The notes: generated by a model from the sequence alone, not told the origin. 64,000 bases of DNA from an uncultured Paracoccaceae bacterium (GCA_947493145.1 CANLPZ010000001.1:186001-250000); one strand, 5' to 3'; shown: positions 44,472-53,796, counted from the stretch's first letter. Numbers and translations are program-made.

Positions 44472-46823
44472 CTATCCCAAAAGGTTCGGAACAATCGTGA
44501 CCACCTGCGGGAATAATGCCAGCAGCAACAGGCCCGCGACTTGGATCAACACAAACGGGATGATCCCACGATAGATGTGCCCTGTTGTCACCTCTTTCGG
44601 GGCAACCCCGCGCAAGTAGAACAACGCAAACCCAAATGGCGGCGTCAGGAATGACGTCTGCAAGTTCACTGCGATCATGATTGTCACCCATTTCGGATCC
44701 ATCGTCCCGCCGTAAATGACCGGTCCAACGATCGGGATCACGATGTAGATGATTTCCAAGAAATCCAAAACGAAGCCAAGGATAAACAAGACCAACATCA
44801 CGATCAAAAAGACCTGAAGTTCACTATCGAAACTCTTTAGGAACTGCTGGATGTAATGTTCACCACCGAATGAAATCACCACCAAGTTCAGCAATTGCGA
44901 CCCAATCAGAATGGCAAATACCATGCTTGTCACCTTGGCCGTTTCACGAACAATCGGTGACAAGACACGCCCTGCGAACAAGACCCAGCATGAATACAAG
45001 ATGCCAAACATAGCAAACAGATACGCAGCTTGGGCAAACAGGAACGCAAGCCAGTTTTCTGCGCCAACGCCCTCTTGGTTCACACGCAAGTCAAAATTCA
45101 CACCGATCAAGATCATGATGATGATCGCAAAGGTGGCTTGGATGATGATTTTTCCAGATTTGCCTTCGTCCTGAAGTCTCCGGTAGGCCGCCAAAAGGAT
45201 CGCGCCCCCAGCCCCCAAAGCCGCAGCCGGTGTCGGGTTCGTGATCCCGCCAAGGATCGAACCGAGCACTGCAATGATCAAAACAAGCGGTGGGAACACA
45301 ACACGAAGCAATTCGTTCTGCCCCAACATGCCCGCAGCCGCACGGCAACCATACAGCGCCATAAGCGTCGGAATGACCAACAACAGTGTTGTCACACCTG
45401 GTGTTGTCAGCGGGCCGATCAGAAGAACATCGACCAACAAGGCCAAGACCACCCCAAGCAAACCGATCAAAATCGGAACAGGATTGGCGGAGGGTTGAAC
45501 ACCGCGCGCGGTTGTCATGATCAATGCCAAGAAGACAAAGAAGACCATGATGCCGGTTCCGATCGGTGCCGCTGTCGCGACTTTTTCAGCCTGCAAATCG
45601 GCGCGTTCTTCATCGCTCAGGGCACGCGCTTCTTGCGTCCCGCCTGCGGCGTCGATTTCCGCTTGCTCGGCCAAGGCGGCATTCCACGCTTCAAGCCCAT
45701 GCAGGTCAATCATTGACGCCTGACATTGCTCTGACACGTTGGTCCGAAGGCTCGCGTTTTGGCCGGCATCAGAATAGCTGTCGACCAAAACGGATTGGCT
45801 GCCCACGACACCGACCTGCGCCAACAAAATCGCACCGCCGATTAAGGCAATCGGCGCACCAAGGAACCATGTGAGCGCGTTGTTGCGCGTGATGACTTCA
45901 GAATTCGTTGCGCCAAGTTCAACTGCTGGGGCTTTGGATGGGTTCAACAGCGCGTACCCAAAGGCATAGGCCGCATATAGAACCGCAAGCATGATACCGG
46001 GCAAAAGCGCCGCTTGGAACAATGTCCCGACGGACACAACAGCTGGTTCGCCAAGGAACGTCAGCGCATCAGAACACCCAGCAACTTGTGCACGCTGTTC
46101 TTGAGCCGCGGAATACAAATCCCCTGCCAAAGTTCCCAACAAAACGATCACGATGGATGGGGGAATGATTTGCCCCAAGGTACCAGACGCTGCAATGACG
46201 CCCGTTGCAAGCTGCGGCGAATATCCATTTTTCAACATGGTCGGCAACGACAGCAACCCCATGGTCACAACGGTCGCGCCCACGATACCAGTTGAGGCCG
46301 CAAGGAACGCACCCACAACAACAACTGAAACGGCCAAACCACCTGGTAGCGGTCCAAACACCCGCGCCATGGTTGTCAACAGGTCGTTCGCAATTTTTGA
46401 CCGTTCCAATGTGATCCCCATCAAAACGAACATCACAACGGCCAGTAGCGTTTCAATTGACTGCCCCGCCAAGACACGTTCGTTCATCCGGTTCACGATA
46501 AAGGACACATTGCGGTCCATCGCTTGTTCCCATCCACCTGCAAAAACAGGTTCCGCATAGCGCGGCAAATCTGGGAACCGGAACGTTGATATGGTTTCCG
46601 CTTTCACGCCGTCGGCGATCAATGCGGCATATTCCGCTGTGCCTGTGTCAATCGCTTGGTGGATCAACCACCCTGCACTATCCAATGCAGCGATCACACC
46701 AAAGGAAATTACAGCAGACCCACCAATGGCAAACGCCACAGGAAAGCCAGACAGGATGCCCCCAAAGAGGCTGAGAAAGACAATGATCAGGCCGATTTCG
46801 ACGCCATCTAATCCAAACAACAT
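44472..46823 (-). CDS. dctM: TRAP transporter large permease, extended form
   Basis: The DctM-type inner membrane subunit that moves substrate with sodium. At 783 residues it is nearly twice the usual 430. The N-terminal IVFLSLFGGILSGFPVAFAIGG and the segment MLVLFILGFVLDFLEIIYIVIPIVGPVIYGGTMDPKWVTIMI are TRAP signatures. Extra hydrophilic stretches near residues 60-90 and 350-430, with further hydrophobic segments, account for the length. The long form accompanies TRAP systems for organic acids of the 2-oxo or aromatic type. AGGGAC precedes the ATG. Confidence 0.92.
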   Translation of the reverse strand: MLFGLDGVEIGLIIVFLSLFGGILSGFPVAFAIGGSAVISFGVIAALDSAGWLIHQAIDTGTAEYAALIADGVKAETISTFRFPDLPRYAEPVFAGGWEQAMDRNVSFIVNRMNERVLAGQSIETLLAVVMFVLMGITLERSKIANDLLTTMARVFGPLPGGLAVSVVVVGAFLAASTGIVGATVVTMGLLSLPTMLKNGYSPQLATGVIAASGTLGQIIPPSIVIVLLGTLAGDLYSAAQEQRAQVAGCSDALTFLGEPAVVSVGTLFQAALLPGIMLAVLYAAYAFGYALLNPSKAPAVELGATNSEVITRNNALTWFLGAPIALIGGAILLAQVGVVGSQSVLVDSYSDAGQNASLRTNVSEQCQASMIDLHGLEAWNAALAEQAEIDAAGGTQEARALSDEERADLQAEKVATAAPIGTGIMVFFVFLALIMTTARGVQPSANPVPILIGLLGVVLALLVDVLLIGPLTTPGVTTLLLVIPTLMALYGCRAAAGMLGQNELLRVVFPPLVLIIAVLGSILGGITNPTPAAALGAGGAILLAAYRRLQDEGKSGKIIIQATFAIIIMILIGVNFDLRVNQEGVGAENWLAFLFAQAAYLFAMFGILYSCWVLFAGRVLSPIVRETAKVTSMVFAILIGSQLLNLVVISFGGEHYIQQFLKSFDSELQVFLIVMLVLFILGFVLDFLEIIYIVIPIVGPVIYGGTMDPKWVTIMIAVNLQTSFLTPPFGFALFYLRGVAPKEVTTGHIYRGIIPFVLIQVAGLLLLALFPQVVTIVPNLLG

Positions 46824-46835
46824 TGTTTTGTCCCT

Positions 46836-47729
46836 TTAATGGATGTCAGCGACAAGTTCGGCTTCTGGGTCGCCCAGAACGTCTTTGTCGAGGTATTTAT
46901 TTTCAGATGCTTCACCTTCTTTCCGTTCCAAATAAGAGCGGAAGAAAAACGCGATCGCTTGGAGAAAGACCATGCCCGCGAAGGAGATCAGCAAGATTTT
47001 GAACAGGAAGTATGCGTTGAACCCGTTGGGGCTGAACCCGATCGTTTCAACGTTCCAGCGCAACGCGCGAGATTTCAACAACAAACGTTCCAGTGTGTCA
47101 GATGCAGATGGTTTCGGCACCACCAAATGGCGCCACATGAAATACCAACCATACATCCATGTCAGCACAGCCGCAGGCATCATGAACAACAAGCTACCGA
47201 CCATATCGATGGTTTTTTTCGTCCGGTAGGACACCGCGGAATAGACCAAATCGACACGGACATGGCCACCTTGGACAAAGGTATAAGTTGCACAAAGAGT
47301 GACGATTAACGCATTGTAAAACTTCAATTCTTCGGCCCACCAACTGACATCAAATTCAAGCGATGACCCGAACCCGAACGAAATGGTTGCCTGTGTGAAA
47401 ATCCGCTGTGCGAACACGATGACGATTTGTTGCAACACCATCAATAGACCGGCCCAAGCAAAGAAACGCCCGACCGTGTTTGCAAACCATTCAAGCCCGC
47501 GCACAACGCCCCACATGAATTGGTTTCGCGCAAATCCGATGACTGCAACAACCAAAAAGGCGGTAAAAACGACAAAGAAGAACTCCACCGATCCGCCAAA
47601 GTAAATAAAGCGCATCAACGCTTCTTTGTTCGACCAATCCAACCACATTGCAGGATGCGTAACTGCATACCCGAAGTTGTAAAAAGCCATTAAGATGTTC
47701 TGAAAGAACCAGACTAGTCCGTCTAGCAT
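46836..47729 (-). CDS. dctQ: TRAP transporter small permease
   Basis: A 297-residue DctQ-type subunit, longer than usual (about 170). It has four or more membrane helices, including FFFVVFTAFLVVAVIGFA and LLISFAGMVFLQAIAFFF. GHVRVDLVYSAVSYRTKKTIDMVGSLL is the DctQ motif. GAGGGCACA sets the start at 47729. It lies 12 bases before dctM and, after two hairpins, downstream of dctP. Confidence 0.9.
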   Translation of the reverse strand: MLDGLVWFFQNILMAFYNFGYAVTHPAMWLDWSNKEALMRFIYFGGSVEFFFVVFTAFLVVAVIGFARNQFMWGVVRGLEWFANTVGRFFAWAGLLMVLQQIVIVFAQRIFTQATISFGFGSSLEFDVSWWAEELKFYNALIVTLCATYTFVQGGHVRVDLVYSAVSYRTKKTIDMVGSLLFMMPAAVLTWMYGWYFMWRHLVVPKPSASDTLERLLLKSRALRWNVETIGFSPNGFNAYFLFKILLISFAGMVFLQAIAFFFRSYLERKEGEASENKYLDKDVLGDPEAELVADIH

Positions 47730-47758
47730 TGTGCCCTCGATGTCTTTGATACCCAAGT

Positions 47759-47811
47759 CACCGTGCCCCCGCACGGTGTGCGATCAGGCCCCGTCCCGCA
47801 GGAGGGGCCTG
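47759..47811 (-). other. Twin hairpins between dctP and dctQ
   Basis: CACCGTGC (47759-47766) pairs perfectly with GCACGGTG (47771-47778). CAGGCCCC (47785-47792) pairs with GGGGCCTG (47804-47811). Neither has a T tract, so they fit mRNA stabilising or processing stems that raise binding-protein over permease levels, as in many uptake operons. Confidence 0.6.
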
Positions 47812-47831
47812 AAAGTAGACTAATTGTGGAC

Positions 47832-48914
47832 TTAGCCCAATACGCGGTCGCGCTGTGCGCGGTACGCGCCGATGGATTGTGTCAACCAGCCTGAGCTGTC
47901 TTTCATTGAAACCACATAGTCGTCGTAGATTTCTTTGAACAACTCATCGCCCATGAATTCATCATAGACCTGTTGTGACGCAGCACCCATCGCATCCCAA
48001 ACTGAATCTGGGAATTCTAGGACCTTAACACCACCAGCTTGCAAACGCTGAAGCGCCGCACCGTTGTTGTTTAGGTATTGTGATAGGTTCCATACGTTTG
48101 CATGACCTGAAGCCACTTCGACAGCAGCCTGCTGTGATGGTGTTAGGCTGTCAAACACGTCGCGGTTCATCGCAAGCGATAGACCCGCAGCTGGCTCGTG
48201 GAAGCCCGCAGTGTAGTAGAACTTAGTGATTTCTTGGAAACCAGCTTTTTCATCAGCCCATGGGCCGATCCATTCAGTTCCGTCCAAAGCACCTGATGCA
48301 AGCGCTTGGTACACTTCTGCACCTGGAAGGTTTTGGACTGACGCGCCCATGTAACCCAAGGCTTTACCGCCAAGACCAGGCATACGGAATTTCAGACCGT
48401 TGAAATCTTCTGGACCGTTGATTTCCTTGCGGAACCAACCACCGGCCTGTGTGCCCGTGTTACCCGCCAAGAATGATTTCAGGCCAAAGATTTCACCAAG
48501 CTTGTCGTGCATTGCTGCACCGTTACCGTGGTAGTACCAGTTGTTCAGCTCTGTCGCAGTCATACCAAACGGAACGCCTGTGAAGAATGCGAAACCTGGG
48601 TGCTGGTTTACAAAGTAATAATCAGCAGCGTGATACATATCCGCCTGACCAGATGTCACCGCGTCGAAGACTTCGAACGCACCAACCAATTCGCCGGCTG
48701 CTTTCACTTCGACTGTGATTTGACCGTCTGTGATGGCTGTTAGGTTGTCGGCCGCTTTTTGCGCCGCATCAAAAACACCAGCAAGACCACGACCCCAAGA
48801 GGTCACCATTGTCAGTGTACGTTTGCCTTGCGCATATGCTGGTGCTGCAAGAGTTGTGGCTGCCGCTGCCGTGCCGCCAAGTGCTGAGGTTCTTAGAAAA
48901 GAACGACGATCCAT
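47832..48914 (-). CDS. dctP: TRAP transporter substrate-binding protein, TakP-like
   Basis: A 360-residue periplasmic receptor. It starts MDRRSFLRTSALGG, a twin-arginine type signal with probable cleavage after AAPAYA. The DctP fold is seen in QVYDEF and in the NTGTQAGGWFRKEI and FRMPGLGGKALGYMGA segments, the latter holding the Arg expected to bind a carboxylate. The overall pattern resembles TakP-type receptors for 2-oxo acids, but the ligand is inferred. GGGAGGAAATTTAAT sets the start. It is first in the operon. Confidence 0.88.
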   Translation of the reverse strand: MDRRSFLRTSALGGTAAAATTLAAPAYAQGKRTLTMVTSWGRGLAGVFDAAQKAADNLTAITDGQITVEVKAAGELVGAFEVFDAVTSGQADMYHAADYYFVNQHPGFAFFTGVPFGMTATELNNWYYHGNGAAMHDKLGEIFGLKSFLAGNTGTQAGGWFRKEINGPEDFNGLKFRMPGLGGKALGYMGASVQNLPGAEVYQALASGALDGTEWIGPWADEKAGFQEITKFYYTAGFHEPAAGLSLAMNRDVFDSLTPSQQAAVEVASGHANVWNLSQYLNNNGAALQRLQAGGVKVLEFPDSVWDAMGAASQQVYDEFMGDELFKEIYDDYVVSMKDSSGWLTQSIGAYRAQRDRVLG

Positions 48915-49061
48915 ATTAAATTTCCTCCCATAGAAACGGTGCAAGTCCAAAATCAAACTGCACGGATCTTTTCAGTGACGTCAGGTTAGTCAGCAAATAG
49001 AAAATCTGGAATACCTAGTACTACGTAGGCAGCCCCTTAAAGCCACAAAAACAGCCCCGTA

Positions 49062-49096
49062 ATATTGGGTAGTTGACCAATATGTCAGCGCTAACC
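49062..49096. promoter_or_regulatory. Inverted repeats in the dctP/kinase intergenic region
   Basis: ATATTGG-N8-CCAATAT (49062-49083) is a perfect 7-bp inverted repeat. It is followed by GTCAGCGCTAAC (49084-49095), close to the palindrome before edd. Both lie between the divergent dctP and kinase genes and are candidate sites for the NarL-type regulator and a LacI-type repressor. Confidence 0.5.
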
Positions 49097-49165
49097 TTAC
49101 CAAAAAGCACAGAAATGTGGCGCAATGCGGTTTGATTCGCGCCTGATTCTGGTTACGATTCGCAC

Positions 49166-50605
49166 ATGGCTTGGTTTCAAAAATTACGCGCCCCGCAACA
49201 AGGTCTGCGATACGGACAACAAGTGTTTTTGCTTGCGACGATTCCGCTGATTTTGGCGGTTGCAGTGATCGCGGTTTTGGTGACCTTTCAATCGCGCCAA
49301 TTGGCCGAACGCGAAATCAATGCCTTAGAAGATCGCATGATTGAGGCCAAACGCGAAGAGCTGAAAAACTATCTCTTCATCGCGCGAACCGCCGTCGGGC
49401 ATATTTATGGTCCAGCCCTGCCCAGTGACGAAGTCGCGAAACAAGAAGTCCGGCAAATCCTGTCGTCGTTGTTGTACGGGCAAGACGGGTATTTCTTTGT
49501 CTTCGATTATGACGGCAACAACTTGGTCGCGCCGCGCCAAACCTATCTCATCGATAAAAACTGGCTCGGGTTGGAAGACCTCAACGGCACGCCCATCACC
49601 GATCCGCTGATCGATATCGCACGTACCGGCGGTGGGTATCACGAATTTGACTGGCCCAAACCGTCCACAGGTGAAACCGCCCGAATGGTTGCCTATGTCG
49701 CCGGATACCAAGATTGGCAATGGGCGGTCGGAACTGGTATCTTTATCGACGATGTCATTGAAACGGCCGCCGCCGCCCGTGCTGATGTGGAAGACCGGAT
49801 CAGATCGACGTTCTTTTCGATTATCGGGATCGCCATCGCTGCACTGATTTTGGTGTTTGCATCGGGCATGTTCGTGACCATTCGCGAACGGCAACTTGCG
49901 GATGCAAAGCTGAAAGAACTGGCGCAGCGGATTATCGACACCCAAGAAGAAGAACGCGGCCGCGTGGCGCGCGAGCTTCACGACAGTATCAGCCAAATTT
50001 TGGTTGGCGTTCGCTATGCGCTTGAACTGGCAAAACGTCGGGTGCTGAACGGCGATGACCGCGCCAAAGACAGTATCGACAGCGGGATCGACAGCCTTGG
50101 TGGCGCGATCCAAGAGGTCCGCCGCATTTCGCGCGACCTGCGACCTGGGGTGTTGGATGATCTTGGCTTGGGCCCTGCCCTGCAATCGTTGATGGCGGAT
50201 TTCACTGATCGAACTGGGATCGAGACATCGATCAACACCGTCGTGTTCCGCAACCGTTTGGACAAGGAAAGCAAAATCGCGCTGTATCGCATTGCTCAAG
50301 AGGCCCTGACCAATATTGAACGCCACGCGGATGCGACGGAAGTCACGCTTGACCTAAAGGGACACAAAAACGGTGCGACCCTGCGGATCAAAGACAACGG
50401 TGTTGGGTTAAAACACCCGTCGCGCCCAACAGAAACCTCATCAGGGCTTGGGCTGCGAAACATGCAAGAGCGCGTTGAACAGCTTGACGGCTCTTTACGA
50501 ATACTGTCGGCACGATCCGGCAAAACCCGCGGAACAGTGATCGAGGCCACGGTGCCGCTGACCCATGTTCTTCCACCTGAAAAGAAAGCGAAACTATCCG
50601 CATGA
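49166..50605 (+). CDS. Cache-domain sensor histidine kinase
   Basis: A 479-residue inner membrane kinase with membrane helices at about residues 20-40 and 215-235. A single cache-type periplasmic sensor lies between them (GQDGYFFVFDYDGNNLVAPRQ, then GGGYHEFDWPKPSTGE). A HisKA_3 dimer helix carries phosphoacceptor His272 (RELHDSISQ), and the GHKL ATPase includes IKDNGVGL and GLGLRNMQERVE. Cache domains of this kind often bind small carboxylates. Its position divergent from the TRAP operon suggests it senses the transported acid. Confidence 0.9.
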   Translation: MAWFQKLRAPQQGLRYGQQVFLLATIPLILAVAVIAVLVTFQSRQLAEREINALEDRMIEAKREELKNYLFIARTAVGHIYGPALPSDEVAKQEVRQILSSLLYGQDGYFFVFDYDGNNLVAPRQTYLIDKNWLGLEDLNGTPITDPLIDIARTGGGYHEFDWPKPSTGETARMVAYVAGYQDWQWAVGTGIFIDDVIETAAAARADVEDRIRSTFFSIIGIAIAALILVFASGMFVTIRERQLADAKLKELAQRIIDTQEEERGRVARELHDSISQILVGVRYALELAKRRVLNGDDRAKDSIDSGIDSLGGAIQEVRRISRDLRPGVLDDLGLGPALQSLMADFTDRTGIETSINTVVFRNRLDKESKIALYRIAQEALTNIERHADATEVTLDLKGHKNGATLRIKDNGVGLKHPSRPTETSSGLGLRNMQERVEQLDGSLRILSARSGKTRGTVIEATVPLTHVLPPEKKAKLSA

Positions 50606-51246
50606 CCGACGCAACCCGAGTATTAATTGTTGATGACCACCCGATGGTTGCTGAAGGCATACAAAGCATTCTGGAATGTTATGACGACATCAATGTTGTC
50701 GGCTGCCTGAATGACGGGAAATCCGTGACCGAAGACTTCGCCTCTTTCGACCCTGATGTGATCTTAATGGACCTGAATATGCCGGGCCTCAACGGGCTCA
50801 GCGCGACCGAAATCATTTTGGAAAAAGCACCTGACACACGGATTTTGGTCCTGTCGATGCATGACGCGCCTGAATATATCAACACCGCGCTGCGCAACGG
50901 CGCCAAAGGGTATTTATTAAAAGACGTCACAACCGATGAAATCAAAACAGCCATTGATCAGGTGATGGCGGGCGAAGAGTACCTGTGCGCTGGTGTCCAA
51001 GGCGCGCTGTCCCCCAAACATACCAGCCGCCCAGACGTGCTGACGTCGCGCGAACAAACGATCTTGTTGCAACTGGCTCAAGGAAAGTCGAACAAAGAGG
51101 TCGCCAATGATTTGGAAATCTCAGTCCGCACTGTCGAAACCCATCGCAAAAACATCAAACGCAAGCTCGGGATCAGCTCAACCGCTGGCCTGACGCGATA
51201 TGCCATGGAACATGGCATGTTGCAGGGAACTGGGGTGAATTTGTAG
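50602..51246 (+). CDS. NarL/FixJ-type response regulator
   Basis: A 214-residue regulator. The receiver has acidic pair DD11-12, phosphoacceptor Asp57 (LMDLNMPG), Ser/Thr switch VLSMHDA and LLKDV Lys. The LuxR-type helix-turn-helix is near the C-terminus (LTSREQTILLQLAQGKSNKEVANDLEIS, then VETHRKNIKRKLG). It is coupled to the kinase gene by ATGA overlap, so they form one two-component system. Confidence 0.93.
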   Translation: MTDATRVLIVDDHPMVAEGIQSILECYDDINVVGCLNDGKSVTEDFASFDPDVILMDLNMPGLNGLSATEIILEKAPDTRILVLSMHDAPEYINTALRNGAKGYLLKDVTTDEIKTAIDQVMAGEEYLCAGVQGALSPKHTSRPDVLTSREQTILLQLAQGKSNKEVANDLEISVRTVETHRKNIKRKLGISSTAGLTRYAMEHGMLQGTGVNL

Positions 51247-51293
51247 AACAAGCCAAGAACAAGTAACGGTGCTTTAACCGCCTTATCCTATGT

Positions 51294-51322
51294 TTGACCC
51301 TGTTTGAATTTTTTTCTACAAA
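51294..51322 (+). promoter_or_regulatory. Probable promoter of the restriction-modification genes
   Basis: TTGACC (51294-51299) and TACAAA (51317-51322) with a 17-base spacer sit 20 bases before the methyltransferase start. The modification enzyme's own helix-turn-helix domain could bind here. Confidence 0.5.
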
Positions 51323-51341
51323 GAGTTAACAGGAGACAAAA

Positions 51342-52592
51342 ATGCTGGATCGAGCCCCCACTATAGCAGAGTTCATTAAGGACAAACGTGAATCTCTAGG
51401 TCTTAACCAAAGAGAGTTTGCGGAATTTTTGGGCCTAAAAGAAGGTGGCGAACGCACCGTTGGTGGCTGGGAACGTGGCGAACATAAGCCCACAAAATCA
51501 AAAATTGATCTCATCACCAATTTGAATGTTCATGTACCATTTCGCGACACCTCGAAAGATCATAATTTTACATTCATTGATTTGTTTGCAGGCATTGGTG
51601 GCATTCGCTTGCCTTTTCAAGAGTTGGGTGGCCGTTGCATTTACACTTCCGAATGGGACAAGTTTTCAAAAAAAACTTATGCAGCGAATTTTGGCGAGTT
51701 ACCTGATGGTGACATTACAAAAGTTCCAGCCGCAGCCATTCCAGATCATGATGTTTTACTGGCAGGGTTTCCTTGCCAAGCATTTTCACAAGCTGGACTA
51801 AAAAAAGGGTTCTTAGATACGCGTGGGACAATGTTTTTCGAAATCCAAAGAATTTTAGCTCATCATCAACCAAAGGCGTTTTTACTTGAAAACGTTAAGC
51901 AGCTCAAAGGTCACGACAAAGGCAATACGCTGAATACAATTTTGTCTATACTTCGAGGTAGCAAAACACCAAACATCCCAACTGATGTCCCAATGAGCAC
52001 TGAAGCCCGTGCAAGTCTTTCATCAACGCTAAATTATGACGTCGACTACCGCGTATTAAAAGCGTCAAATTTCGGAGTGCCACAAAATCGCGAGCGCGTT
52101 TACATTATTGGCTTCAATCGAGACAAAGTTTCCGCAGCCGAAACAGGTACCCTGACAACCACTATTCTAAATAAACTATCACTAGCAACCTCCGAAACCA
52201 CTATGGATGATGTGCTTTTAAACAATAATGACTTAGATCCGAAATACACTCTTTCTGACCGATTATGGCAAGGTCACTTACGACGCAAAAAAGAACACAA
52301 GGCTAAAGGCAACGGGTTTGGGTATTCACTTTTCAATCGCGAGAGCGTTGCCTGCAACACGATCAGCGCGCGCTATTATAAAGACGGAAGCGAAATCTTA
52401 ATCGATCAATCTGACATTCAGAAAAATCCTCGCAAACTCACCCCTGCTGAATGTGCTGCTATACAAGGATTCCCGACAAACTTTGTATTGGATGCGGTAT
52501 CAGATGCACAAAACTATCGACAGTTTGGTAATTCAGTTGCCGTCCCTGTTATTCGAGCTATTGCCAAGGAAATAGTTCCCCATCTAGTCTAA
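51342..52592 (+). CDS. DNA (cytosine-5) methyltransferase with N-terminal HTH
   Basis: A type II modification enzyme of 416 residues. The first 65 residues form an XRE-like helix-turn-helix (IAEFIKDKRESLGLNQREFAEFLGL). Then come motif I FIDLFAGIGGIRLPF, motif IV GFPCQAFSQAG with the catalytic Cys, motif VI LLENVKQL, motif VIII QNRERVYIIG and motif X FGNSVAVPVI. In M.SsoII-like enzymes such an N-terminal domain represses its own gene. AGGAG precedes the ATG. A+T-rich against its surroundings, consistent with transfer. The endonuclease gene follows after 25 bases. Confidence 0.93.
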   Translation: MLDRAPTIAEFIKDKRESLGLNQREFAEFLGLKEGGERTVGGWERGEHKPTKSKIDLITNLNVHVPFRDTSKDHNFTFIDLFAGIGGIRLPFQELGGRCIYTSEWDKFSKKTYAANFGELPDGDITKVPAAAIPDHDVLLAGFPCQAFSQAGLKKGFLDTRGTMFFEIQRILAHHQPKAFLLENVKQLKGHDKGNTLNTILSILRGSKTPNIPTDVPMSTEARASLSSTLNYDVDYRVLKASNFGVPQNRERVYIIGFNRDKVSAAETGTLTTTILNKLSLATSETTMDDVLLNNNDLDPKYTLSDRLWQGHLRRKKEHKAKGNGFGYSLFNRESVACNTISARYYKDGSEILIDQSDIQKNPRKLTPAECAAIQGFPTNFVLDAVSDAQNYRQFGNSVAVPVIRAIAKEIVPHLV

Positions 52593-52617
52593 GCCAAACG
52601 AATTTTAAATTAGGAAT

Positions 52618-53547
52618 ATGCATTTGGAACTCTTTGAAACGCCCGATGGGCTGAAGGCGATATTAGAACTTGATGCGAAAGAAACTAAATGGTGGCGAGC
52701 CGAAATTGGCAAAATACGCAAACAAACAATTCCCCCACCAACGGTTGCGGTAGAGCGGTTTTTTGAACAAAGTGTGGACCACAAACATCGCAAAATTCAG
52801 CCTCATGAAATTTCCGACTTCATCGCAGAAGTCAGAACAAGTGTTTGGGCAAAATTCATCGAATACGAAGTTTCATTTTTTTCGGAAGCAATTGGCGTTT
52901 TACTAGAAAACCGCGAGGCACCCAAAACCATTTTACAATCAATACTCACGACTGAAATTGTTGACAGCATGTCAGACAGTCATGATACCGAGGGTCTGCG
53001 TGCTGCCATTAATGATATTTTTAAAGACTACTCAGGCCGCATCTTTCCTTATTTTTACGAGTTGTCCAAAAGTCAAACCAACTCCCGTAGGGCGAGAGCT
53101 GGGAGTGAATTTGAAGCTATCATCGATCAAATTATGAAACGATTGGAAATCCCTTACGATTCACAGTCGCAACTTGGGCAAAAAACTTTCGACAAAAAGG
53201 GGTTAGGAAAAAAAGTCGATGGTGTGATCCCAAGTATGGACGCATTTAACGCCAATCGATCTAGGTGCATTATCGCGACAATGAAAACGACTATTCGCGA
53301 AAGGTGGCAGGAAGTTGTCGAAGAATTAAATCGCACAAACATTCCGAGTATTCACCTTCTGACACTAGATGAAACGATAACAGAAAATACATTAAGCATC
53401 ATGAAAAATCACAATATAACGCTCGTGACCTATAGCCATGTGAAATCTCAATTCCCATCATTTACCAATGTCATGAGCTTTGAAACGTTCTTCGGTGAAG
53501 AAATTCCTCATACTTTAGATTGGTGGTCGCGAAATCAACTTACGTAA
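52618..53547 (+). CDS. Type II restriction endonuclease, EcoRII C-domain family
   Basis: A 309-residue nuclease whose second half matches the EcoRII-C/PspGI/Ecl18kI pattern: RRARAGSEFEAIIDQIM, then KVDGVIPS, then ATMKTTIRERWQEVVEE, and HLLTLDE. Candidate catalytic residues are Glu166, Asp201, Lys223 and Glu236. The 22-residue Asp-Lys and 13-residue Lys-Glu spacings match my memory of Ecl18kI. Relatives cut CCNGG or CCWGG, so a related site is likely, but it is not proven. TAGGA precedes the ATG. Confidence 0.85.
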   Translation: MHLELFETPDGLKAILELDAKETKWWRAEIGKIRKQTIPPPTVAVERFFEQSVDHKHRKIQPHEISDFIAEVRTSVWAKFIEYEVSFFSEAIGVLLENREAPKTILQSILTTEIVDSMSDSHDTEGLRAAINDIFKDYSGRIFPYFYELSKSQTNSRRARAGSEFEAIIDQIMKRLEIPYDSQSQLGQKTFDKKGLGKKVDGVIPSMDAFNANRSRCIIATMKTTIRERWQEVVEELNRTNIPSIHLLTLDETITENTLSIMKNHNITLVTYSHVKSQFPSFTNVMSFETFFGEEIPHTLDWWSRNQLT

Positions 53548-53637
53548 TTTCCCGCAAATTACCCTAAACCACCCCAAAATTGAAACTTTCGAAAAGAAAA
53601 GGCGATCCTAGAGACACATTCATCAACATTTTACCTG

Positions 53638-53665
53638 TTGACCCCCCCGTTTACCCTGCTAATGT
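53638..53665 (+). promoter_or_regulatory. Promoter of the ilvBN leader
   Basis: TTGACC (53638-53643) and TAATGT (53660-53665) with a 16-base spacer. The predicted start near 53672 puts the leader ORF about 20 bases into the transcript. Confidence 0.65.
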
Positions 53666-53692
53666 CTGCTTTAACGCAAAAAGGAGCTTGAG

Positions 53693-53743
53693 ATGCTTAG
53701 CACTCTCGTCGTCGTGATTAGAAAGATGCGCATGGGCCGGTAA
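53693..53743 (+). CDS. ilvBN leader peptide
   Basis: A 16-residue peptide MLSTLVVVIRKMRMGR after an AAGGAG site. Five consecutive codons for Leu, Val, Val, Val and Ile (53705-53719) are the end products of the pathway controlled. Stalling there leaves 53728-53736 free to pair with 53762-53770, which disrupts the terminator; normal translation covers it. Confidence 0.88.
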   Translation: MLSTLVVVIRKMRMGR

Positions 53744-53768
53744 CGGAAATCCAAAATCCACCCCATGC

Positions 53769-53796
53769 GCCCTCGAAACTTCGGGGGCTTTTTTTT
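53769..53796 (+). terminator. Attenuator terminator of ilvBN
   Basis: GCCCTCGAA (53769-53777) pairs with TTCGGGGGC (53780-53788) with one G-T pair and is followed by eight T. The competing antiterminator is GCGCATGGG (53728-53736) with CCCATGCGC (53762-53770), a perfect 9-bp stem that takes the first two bases of the terminator arm. Confidence 0.88.
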
